This document shows positions 1 through 8,300 of a stretch of 64,000 nt of DNA, piece by piece. Origin of the DNA: Centropus unirufus (taxonomy: Eukaryota > Chordata > Aves > Cuculiformes > Centropidae); the NCBI GenBank assembly GCA_013397695.1, contig VYZI01000040.1, positions 867,663 through 931,662 of the forward strand, written 5' to 3'. Position 1 is the first letter of the stretch. The number at the start of each line of letters is the position of its first letter. The notes under the pieces are model-generated. The model had not been told where the DNA came from, searched no databases, and worked only from the letters and a program-made list of their open reading frames with translations. A program made the translations under genes and the position numbers.

Positions 1-341
1 GTAAGGTCTCAGCTTGCTTTTGCTTTACAAAGAAATGTCAACAAAGGTCTAGCTCCTCAAGACCACATGCTGCCAAAGCCTCTTGACTATTGCCTACTTA
101 GAAGAGCGGCTCCTATTTACAATGAGAGAATACTCCTCTACCAATTGTCTTGGCTTCAACTCACTTAGGAAGAGAATGGGGAAGTGATGTCGACCATGCT
201 GGTAAGGCTCTATTACTATTGCATCATCTCTCCAAACACGGGCTCCCACCCAGTGATTGCGTAAGACAGTGACACCACCACCACTGTCAGGGGTATTCCC
301 TGCAGTACTTGTCAACTCTTAATAAGCATATGGTTACTAAC
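1..341 (-). other. KLF6: 5' part of KLF6 intron 2
   Basis: This stretch starts at the GTTAGT donor of exon 2 and runs off the left edge. No zinc finger 2 sequence (an EKPYRCSWEGC-type block) is present on either strand, so exon 3 must lie further left. A 73-codon open frame at 94-315 has no KLF features and is treated as chance. Nothing else was recognised. Confidence 0.85.
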
Positions 342-915
342 CTGTATGAGTGCGCTGATGTGCTTTCAGATGTGAACTTTTGGTGTAAACTTTCCTGCAA
401 CCGTTAAAATGACACCTGTGAACACGCCTTCTGCCATCTGGTGAGGTGTCACCATTGGTGGGTGTACCTTTCTCTGCAGTCTTTCCAGCGGTACCAGTAC
501 GAATTTTCCCTGGTGAATGCAACTCACCCGGCGTACAATTCCATAGCTGGGAAGAAGGCTCCTTGCTCAGCTCAGGAGATGAAGGGGGAGTAGAAGTGAC
601 AGACGAACTCAAGTTTCCTGAACTGGCTAAAACATCGCTTATAGGATCAGAGGTAAACTTTGTCGTGGGGGAGAGCTCCTCGGAGCTGTCTGAAGATTCA
701 CTGCTCACGTCAGAATTCAAACTGTTGGTCTCTAAGTTCTGACTAGTAAGATTGTCCTCTTTTGGGACACACATGCTCTTCAGTTCAGATTCCTCCTTTT
801 TTTCACGTGCCAGAATAATTTTGGTCCAGAGATCCTCTTGGCTATCAAATTTGATTTCAGATGCAGAAACATAACAGGGCTCACTTTGAAGATACCGTTC
901 CAGCTCCAAACACGT
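342..915 (-). CDS. KLF6: KLF6 exon 2 (central region and zinc finger 1)
   Basis: This exon encodes residues 35-225 and the first base of codon 226 of Kruppel-like factor 6, a nuclear DNA-binding regulator of GC-box/CACCC promoters. Read on the minus strand, it follows a long pyrimidine tract and a CACCTAG acceptor, and ends at CAG|GTTAGT. Visible parts in order: the LERYLQSEPCYVSASEIKFD block typical of KLF6 (residues 39-58), a serine/acidic stretch (about 99-117), TPPSSPEL (143-150), a basic RRRVHR stretch (196-201), and C2H2 finger 1 with C202, C207, H220 and H224 (C-X4-C-X12-H-X3-H). The residue 39-58 block and the serine/acidic stretch separate it from KLF7, which shares the start and the finger. 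The length of 574 nt leaves phase 1, matching the split glycine codon. Residues about 81-93 and 184-188 look divergent from the mammalian protein as I remember it. Fingers 2 and 3 are outside the window. Confidence 0.97.
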
Positions 916-3773
916 CTAGGTGAAAGGGAAAAATAAAAAAGAGGAAAGTTACAAGCTTGCTTAAAAATAAACTCAATTGTATTTTACACTTCAAAAAGCA
1001 AGTAGGATTGTAGTATGCTTGATTTGAGGTTTCTAGGTTCAAAATAAATTAAAGGCTCCTCCAGCCGTAACTAGGTGACTGTTACGATGAAAAGAAATCA
1101 GTATTTGAGACCTGGGCAGGAGTTCAAACACACAGCTGAAGGTGCAAGTCAGCTTTGGTTTCTAAAATAGCTTTCTAATGAGTCAGTCAAATTATCATCC
1201 CTCTCATCATGAAATCTGTGTTTTCAGTAGCCTGACGTTGCAAAGGTCCATAGAGAACCACAACAAATAATTGTACTTTGCTCTTGCACCTCGTCTTATT
1301 TCAAGTTGTTTTGTATCTCTCACACAAACACGAGGCTGAAAGGACCCAACTGAATGCAATGTGCTCTGACATGCAGCTCAAACCCAAACGCTGTGTCAGA
1401 AAACAAAGCCACATTTCAGCATGGCTGCGGAGCTGCTGTCCGTCTTCTGGGGACATCAATGAAACAGCAGACATCCTCCTATTTCCTGTGCATGAGAACG
1501 CAGCACACTCGACTTTAAAAAGAATGCAATTTCCAAGAGTATTGGTAGGCATGCTACATAACTCCCAACTGTTCCCATGCATGCTCGGAGGAACACCAGG
1601 AACTTCAACAACAGAGGAGAGAGGTGAATAAAAAGTTCCATAATAGACATGTCCTATTCTATAGCATGCAAAAGGGGAAATTACTCTGAGGTCCTGTTGA
1701 GAGTCCCACAATGAACAAGAACTTTATCTACTGCCCAAGAGTGCAACTGTATGAGTCATCTCTCTCTTTCACGCAATGCCAAAGGAGACTTCCTTTTAAA
1801 ACCCTGACCATCTGCCAAGAAAGTACTCTGTTCAAATATACACGCAACAGTACATGGACAACTCTCCCCTCCCCCCTTCACCACCCTTGCCCCCACTCCC
1901 GCCCCCGCAACCGCATTCCCCTCTGCTCCATGAAACTAAAAAAAAAACCAAAAAACAAAACCATCCCAAATGGGTGAAGCTGCGGGTTTCAATTTCAATT
2001 CGCCCTGCTGACTTTCTAGCCATTTTCAGAGCAGAACAGAAAAAAAAAACCAACAAAGCAAAACAAAACAAAAAAGAGGATATGAACTGTTATGGCAACA
2101 AGCTTATGTTTTGGGATTATTCTTTCCACTATAGGAAACGATCCATACGGATGCGTCACACAGAAAATGGACACACCAGTTTTCCATATCAAACTCTTAA
2201 TTATTTTAGCAAGATCATCTCTTCCAAGTCTGGTAGCAAAACCTGATGCCAAATGCCACACATTCCCTTGACAGCCCATTCCCATCTGTCCAAGAGCGGA
2301 GCTGCCATGGGAGCAGCTTTTTTCTCCCCCAGCACCTCTCAAGTAAACTGGGTCACATGTTCTGGCCAGGCTAGGAGTGTGGGCAAAAATAAGGGAAAAA
2401 AAATCCCAACCAAACAATCCCAAAACCAAACCCACTGCTACACACAATATTTATACACTTGTCTGTAATTAGGTAGCCGGTTTGAAACGCATGTTAAAAA
2501 AAACACCACCAACAAAAAAGGTTTCGACAGGGACAACACAATAGCGTATTGATTTTCCATGAAAACAGATAAAAAAAAACATTTAAGATCTTGTTAAACT
2601 TTCATATTCCCGGCTAATTTAAATTCCTAATTAGGTAAATTAGTAATGGGGTCCGTAGTTGAAGCTGTCTCCGAGTTTAAATGCCTCTGAAGGCAACTGG
2701 GAACGAGGGCTGGCTCCTCGCCAAAACCCTAAATGCCTGAAGGAAACTACTTAGCTCCATTTCAATCGCGTACTATGAAGCTGCCTCACTGAAAGGGGAA
2801 AGGGGGGAAGGGAAAAAAAACAAAACAAAACAAAAAAAGGGCATTGCATACAATTAGTAGGCATGTGAAGGTTGTAACATTTTGCATTGCAGCCTTCTGG
2901 GAAAGGCTCCTTGGTGCTTCTGAAAAGCCGGTAGGTATTTGATCCCGGTCCCCGGGCCGAGGAGCAGCTCCCGGCTTGGGAGGGACGAGCCAGTGGCCCT
3001 GCTTCCCCTATCGGGAACGCCGAAATCCCAGTCAGGGAAAATTATGGATGAAAACGGGGGAAGAAGAGAGAAAGACAAAAAAAAAAAAAAAAGGCAACAA
3101 AATATGTCCATTAAAGGGAAGGAGCCTCCGTTCTTCCTCCTTCCCGACCAAAGCAATTAGCAGAAGGGGATCGCTGTCATATGACTGACAACTCACGGGT
3201 CTGCAAGGCTCCCTGCGCTGGAGGACAGCTACATTATCTACACCTCTACACACACACACAGGTTCACAGAGGCGAACGTACGCTCCTGTTGGTTTTTCCC
3301 ATCGTAGCCACGAAGAAAAAAAAAAATAATAAAAGAGAAACCCAAAACAACACAGCAAGGGGCAAAAGGCAACCCCCGGCCAAGGCAGGGAGCTCGGATG
3401 ACAAGACCCAGCTGTGGAGTTTGGACCTGGTACAAGCGCAAAACTTTTGCCAGGACTCGTTGTGGAGCAGGCGGGAGCGGAGCGCTGGGCTCCGCGCCGG
3501 GAGCGGAGCCGGGCGGGCAGTAAGGAGAGACGGAGATGCGCGGCTTCTTATATCCACCTCAGGACTCTTCCCCCCAAAAAGCCGTCTTATTTCAAACCAA
3601 AACACCTGCTTCGAAACACCGCTACGCATTCGTGCTTTATTCTCCCCAAACTCACTGCTGACACATGGGCTTTTCCTTTTTTTTTTTTTTCTTTTAATCC
3701 GTTCATCCTTTAATACGGCTTAAAAAAAAAAAAAAACCAACCCGACAACAACAACATCGACATCCTCGTTTAC
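916..3773 (-). other. KLF6: KLF6 intron 1
   Basis: This intron of 2858 bp is bounded by CAG|GTAAAC next to exon 1 and by CACCTAG next to exon 2. It holds many A- or T-runs and CAAAACAAAA-type low-complexity patches: 1937-1963, 2041-2073, 2810-2838, a 16-base A-run at 3077-3092, T-rich 3677-3690 and a 15-base A-run at 3722-3736. Between about 2600 and 2770 there is a non-repetitive segment with several TAATTAG-like homeodomain sites. Base composition becomes GC-richer towards exon 1 (3400-3530). Open frames in the intron, such as 1301-1711 and 3264-3629 on the minus strand and 3181-3723 on the plus strand, show no domain and overlap one another on both strands. Confidence 0.85.
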
Positions 3774-3875
3774 CTGTTGCCAATATTCCTCCAGGGACGG
3801 CAAGGCTGAGAAGTAACCCGTGTCGTGCACAATCTGGAGTTCCTGGAAGATGCTGCACATTGGGAGAACATCCAT
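3774..3875 (-). CDS. KLF6: KLF6 exon 1 coding part (start codon to residue 34)
   Basis: This is the first coding exon of KLF6, 34 codons on the minus strand, beginning MDVLPMCSIFQELQIVHDTG and ending EEYWQQ. The MDVL...SIFQELQ.VHDTGYFSALPSLEE..QQ start is shared by KLF6 and KLF7 and is part of their N-terminal activation region; PMC and EEYW favour KLF6. The exon ends at a CAG|GTAAAC donor and joins exon 2 in frame at TCLELERYLQ. The chosen ATG has a purine at -3 and G at +4, a strong initiation context. The next ATG, four bases downstream, is out of frame. The exon lies at the edge of the CpG island, as expected for the first exon of an immediate-early type gene. Confidence 0.96.
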
Positions 3876-4110
3876 GTCTCAAGTTGCAACAACAAAGTCA
3901 GTGCTGGTTACCAAAAATACAGATGCCTCCTTTATGTGCAGGGGTTGCAGGGGGTGTGCGGGGGGGTGTCAAACCTCTGCTCTCAGTTTCCAAGCCCCCC
4001 CCCTTCCTCCAGAGAAGAAAAAAAAAAAAATCTTGTATAATACAGCGATATATATATTAATTCCTTGAGGAGCTTAAGGAGGAAAAAAGACCCAAAGTTT
4101 CATGCAAAGT
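3876..4110 (-). other. KLF6: probable KLF6 5' untranslated leader
   Basis: This is sequence directly upstream of the KLF6 ATG on the minus strand. It is AT- and pyrimidine-rich in transcript sense, with a 13-base U-run (complement of 4018-4030), a C-run (complement of G-rich 3948-3967) and a TATATATA stretch at 4049-4056. The true transcription start is not visible. I set the outer limit near 4110, where AT-rich leader-like sequence gives way to the CpG island, but the start could be several hundred bases further upstream. Confidence 0.5.
4074..4103 (-). other. short upstream ORF in the KLF6 leader (9 codons)
   Basis: On the minus strand an ATG at 4103-4101 opens a nine-codon frame (MKLWVFFPP) closed by TAA at 4076-4074, about 200 bases before the KLF6 start codon. 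If the mRNA begins upstream of 4103, ribosomes would meet this small frame first, and it could tune KLF6 translation. The ATG context is poor to moderate (C at -1, G at -2, T at -3, A at +4). Whether it is transcribed depends on the unknown start site. Confidence 0.35.
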
Positions 4111-4129
4111 TTAATTGCACAGCAGGGCA

Positions 4130-4780
4130 GGACGTCTCCCGAGGCGGCCGCGGCGGCTCTCCCTCCCGCGGCCGGCGGCGGACACTTGCGCAGGAGCGGA
4201 CTCAATATTTGCAAACACGGCGCCGACTGCGAATGTCACCCCCTGCAAAACTTCCCTATTCAAAGCCCGGCCCGGCCGCGCTGCCGCCCCCGCCCCCCGC
4301 GCACCGCCCCCGCCCCGCGTGATCCCGTGACGCCGCCTGCAGCCGCGACCCAATCTCCGCCACCCTCTCCGCGCCCCGCGTGCCAATGATGTCAGAGTCG
4401 CCCAATCGGCGAGCGGCAGGCATCGCGGCTCCTCCTGGCGTGACCAAGCCTGGCCGTGACGGCTCTCTCCATTGGTCCGATTCGAAATTCGCCCCCTCCT
4501 GATTGGCGAACTGGGCGGCAGGCTATTTTTAGCAGGGTATATAAAGCGGGGAAGCGGCTGCTTTTTCGGTACGAGTTGTGTGCGCTCGCGCGGCGGTGGG
4601 GAGCCGGCGGCCTCGCGCTGCGGTGCCGGCAGCCGGCGCGGGGGGCGCTGCGGAGCCGCCCGCCCCGTGAGGCGGCAGCGGCCGCTGTGACGGGGGCCGG
4701 GGGAGGCTCGGCTCTGTCCAGCCGGAGTGCGCCTCCCTGGCGAACGTACCCGGCGTGCTTGTCCCCAGACCTGGTGCCTG
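4130..4780. promoter_or_regulatory. KLF6: CpG island / bidirectional KLF6 promoter region
   Basis: This is a strongly GC- and CpG-rich block amid AT-rich DNA. It carries clustered GC boxes (CCGCCCC-type runs, about 4280-4320), CCAAT boxes in both orientations (CCAAT at 4383-4387 and 4402-4406; ATTGG at 4471-4475 and 4502-4506), CRE-like TGATGTCA (4387-4394) and GTGACG motifs near 4327 and 4456. This fits the promoter of a widely expressed, rapidly inducible gene such as KLF6. For KLF6 (minus) no clear TATA box stands at a sensible distance, though weak A/T motifs exist (TTGAATAG near 4260, AATTAAA near 4110). The boundaries are estimated by eye. Confidence 0.8.
4471..4546 (+). promoter_or_regulatory. 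divergent plus-strand core promoter (CCAAT boxes, MEF2-like site, TATA box)
   Basis: In plus-strand order there are two inverted CCAAT boxes (ATTGG at 4471-4475 and 4502-4506), a GGGCGG GC box (4513-4518), a CTATTTTTAG element at 4523-4532 matching the MEF2 consensus, and TATATAAAG at 4538-4546. The spacing is classical for an RNA polymerase II promoter, predicting a start near 4570. It points away from KLF6, so it implies a divergent transcript. The opposite strand of the same element reads CTTTATATA, a poorer TATA box. Confidence 0.6.
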
Positions 4781-5345
4781 GCTGGGCCGCCATTGGAGTG
4801 CCCTGTCTCACAGAGAGGGGGGTCACTGTGGCCCTTGCCAGGGCACGCACCCCACAAGGCTTCAAGGCCATGTCCACACTCTATGGGGATCCCGGGCTGT
4901 GCTTTCCCAGTGCACAGGAGGGCCTGAAAGTGGCTTCCTTTGTCTTGCAAGGGACAGCCGAGGACAGTTGTGTGGGCAAAGCTGCATCTCAAAACAGAAC
5001 ACAATCATCATCACAGGGCTCTGTACGGTCTTCCCTCCGTGGGCTGAGACCATGTAGCTGCCCTGGGAATGAGAACCAGGAGGAGCCTGCTCCTGCCTGG
5101 CTGGACCATCCAATACCCATGCTTTAGGAAAAGTTCCCTTCTTTGGTGCCTGCTTCTGCCTAAGCGCAGATATTTGTTTGTTGGTATCCGAGCACTACCT
5201 TTTTCCATGACTAGACCAGTAGATGATATGGATGTCTTAATGTAATTCAAGAAAATGTGGTTGTTCGCTTTCCAAAGAAGTGTCCACTGCATGGGACAAA
5301 TAATCCTAACATACTTCTTTAATAAAAGGACTTCTAATTTTCTTC
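4570..5345 (+). ncRNA. possible divergent non-coding transcript upstream of KLF6
   Basis: This is inferred from the plus-strand TATA box at 4538 and an AATAAA signal at 5321-5326, which would bound an unspliced RNA of roughly 0.8 kb. A possible splice donor (CCC|GTGAGG) lies at 4667, so a longer spliced lncRNA is also possible. Open frames cross the region: 4456-5127 plus and 4111-5004 minus. Both begin outside any plausible transcript or on the wrong strand and carry no known domain, so I do not call protein coding. Divergent transcripts are common at CpG-island promoters of transcription-factor genes. No expression evidence is available here. Confidence 0.35.
5321..5326 (+). terminator. candidate polyadenylation signal AATAAA
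   Basis: A canonical AATAAA hexamer is followed by T/TG-rich sequence (TTCTTCTGATGTTT) within about 30 bases, the usual arrangement for cleavage and polyadenylation. It is the first convincing one downstream of the plus-strand TATA box. Chance occurrences are common in AT-rich DNA. Confidence 0.3.
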
Positions 5346-8300
5346 TGATGTTTCCAATGTAATTTCTAGTCTACTATTTCCATTTCCCCACTTCTGTCAG
5401 TATCTGTTGCTAGTTGCTTACAGATGGTAGCTAAGCTATTTAATGTTTCTTTTGCCTACTGTCTTATGTAAGCTAGTTAGTGATAGCAGGTGCGAAAATG
5501 TCAGTCAACTTTCCATCCCCTAGCCGCTCATAAACTATTGATATGGTGGTTTCATAAAGAAACAGTTGGTATTCATGGCTGTCTTTTCCTGTGTCTATGA
5601 AAAAAAAAAAACAACAAAAAAAACCCAACAAAATAAACAGCCTTCCATCAATGTGAGAATTATTTTATGTTTAGAAAAGCAAGCCAATGCTGAAGACTCA
5701 AAACATCTTAATCCAGAGAACTAAGCTCATTTTGTTTAGTTAGTAATTCTTTACTTGGCTTCACATGGCCAAACACATAAATATGTTTCCAAAATTGCCT
5801 TGGAGAAAACAGATAGTACAGGTAGTTTTGTGTCTGTTTGCGGCCAACACTCAATTCTCTAAAGAAAAGTGCAGGGGGAGAAAAAGCCCCTCTTAAGCAG
5901 ATGAATTATAAACCTTACTTGAGCTTACTTTTAGTTCAGTAGTGTTAAATATTTTGTGGCCTGAAATGCGGTGTGGGCTTGAGTCAAATATAACATGGTA
6001 ATGTAACTTTAGTTATTAGTGTTTGTTTAACTGACCGGCACTCTTTTTGGAGAAGATTTTATTTTCAAACATAGTGACAGTGAGTACAACTGTCCATTCT
6101 ATTTCACACTTTCCCCTTCTTAGCTGTGTTTCGTCGAAGAGGTATCTGGGCTTGTCAGAGACTCAATGAGGTTTACTGTGTCCATGTGGAGTTTGAAGCA
6201 TAAGGATCGTATGTTATATGTTTATCTTCAGACAGCATCTCTCGGTGAAGGACAATTGGAGACAGCAGGTTTAAATTGATGGAGACGCAATATTAAAAAG
6301 AAAAAGAAAGATCTTTTTATAAAACGCGTTTTTAGTTGTCCAGTGAAGTTTAATCCTTATCTGCCAGTCTGGGATTGGTTGAGGGGACTGAAGATTATTG
6401 CTGTAGGAATAAATAACCAAATCAAAGAAAACCATAGCATATGTTTGGCTATGGTGTGACAAAAGCTGTTTTAAGTTATATCCCAATTTAATGCTGACCA
6501 TTATCAATAGATATTTAAAAGAAAATTGGCATAAGCATCACTGGATGTGTTAGTTCCAGGTTACAACTGTATTAACAAACTTTAATCATAAGTAACAAAA
6601 AAAGGGTAAGTAGAACTAAAAGTCAGTCCCAGATAAGAAAGAACCAGTAAGGCTCTAGAGTGAAGTAAACTGGCATTATGTTTTTACCTGGTATACTGTT
6701 AATGAGGGATTAAAATGAAAGGGTGAGTCAGGAACATGCTGTGATGTAAGAGTCTGTTCCATGGAACGCAAACTGAGTGGAAACTACTGGCACTAATAGC
6801 AGCTAGCTGGAATGAAGGGACAGCATGTGTGTTGAAGGGAATTTATTGTGGCCTATGGAGGATAATAAACATTAGGGCAAATTTTAACAGGCCCGAAAAT
6901 GAAAGAATGAAGTAGTGTAGATGTTTGAAGATATAATTTAGTCCCCAATGACATTCTTCAAGCTACACATAGCAATAAAGTTTCAAATATCCATTTTATA
7001 CCAGTGGTATTTTTTTGAATCATGTGCCAGGGTGGAATTTACCTTCAGTGCCTTAGGTGAAAACATGTTCTAACTTAAGAAAAAGACCCAAACCAAAATG
7101 AGCCAGTCCATTGGGACTACACCACTTTATTTAGATGTGCCAAGCAGAGGTTGAGATCACTTGATATAGAGCAGAAGCCTCTTCCATTACAGTAGTGGTG
7201 GAGGATGCCGAAGCATGTTTGTGGAATGGGCAATGCCAGTAGGTAGGAAGGAGTTCCCCTACTGCGTTCCTTGGATAAATTTCTTGTAAATTCCTTACAA
7301 CTAATTACGTATGTCTGTCCTTGATTATGTAGAGATAGCCACAGATTTACTTCTCATCCTGCAAATGATCCATGTGTTTTTTAAGTCTGTATGATCTAGG
7401 TAATCTGCTGCTAAGAAAGCAGCAAAAAATTAGTACAAATTATTTAGGATTACTCCAAATGTCGGTGCTCTGCCTGCAGAGTTGCACAATGGCTTTCAAG
7501 TAGGAGTCTTACACAGTTTAGGATAATCAGCCAATTTACACATTTAAGACCACTAATTTACAAACATGTGCAGAGAAAAAAAAGCCCTGTGTGCTTTAAT
7601 ATTTTTGGGGGTTCATTAATTTTAAAACGGTTCTATCTGAAGAGCTATATTGCCCCATAAAATGCCTCACCACTTCTGTGGAGTAACTGCTTTTGTCAGG
7701 GAAGGAAGACTGTTCCTGGAAAAGCTGCTCTCCAGTGTACTGGGTGATAGACGGTGTTCTCCAGGTGGTCTGAGCTCCACATGAGGCAGGGGGAGCACCT
7801 GTTTTGCTCCTAGAATATTAATACATTTTTAGAGGACACATTGACTTGCTTTGCACTTTATTCAGTGCTGTGAGTAAGAAGAGGAGAAAACCTGAAAACG
7901 GTTCAAGTATGGCCAGATGCAGGGAAGTTAGATGGACATCAACAGTTTGTGGTTTGCTTAGGATAAATGGACTTTATTTAGGGGAAAAGAGAGAGAGTGT
8001 CAAGTGCATGAAAGCCTTATCAGTTAGCAGAGAACACTACTTGAAATGGTCTGCTTCTAAGGTGGTAAGTTGCTAAATCGAAAACTAGCATGCAGTGTGA
8101 TTCTACCACAGATAAAGTAAATGCTCTTTGAGGATATATAAATAGAACTGATATAAGTAGGCAAGCAAGTGGGGTGATTCCTGATCTGTCACTCTGTCAG
8201 AATTAAGAGAATTACATTTCCAACTGTAAGGTAGCCTAAGAGAGTGAAAAGTAAAAGAATTAGAAAAGAAATAATGACAAAAAAAATACAGTAGGGAAGA

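Noticed and set aside
1301..1711. 136-codon minus-strand frame inside KLF6 intron 1
   Set aside because: It lies on the gene strand but has no KLF similarity and no consistent splice sites to join exons 1 and 2.
4049..4060. TATATATATTAA as a KLF6 TATA box
   Set aside because: It would place the start near 4020, inside a 13-base T-run and outside the GC-rich core. More likely it is AT-rich leader sequence.
4111..5004. 297-codon open frame on the minus strand across the CpG island
   Set aside because: GC-rich DNA has few stop codons. The frame crosses the KLF6 promoter, has arginine/proline/glycine-rich composition without a domain, and overlaps equally long frames on the other strand.
4456..5127. 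223-codon open frame on the plus strand
   Set aside because: It starts upstream of the plus-strand TATA box, so the only transcript supported here would lack its start. It also has no recognisable domain.
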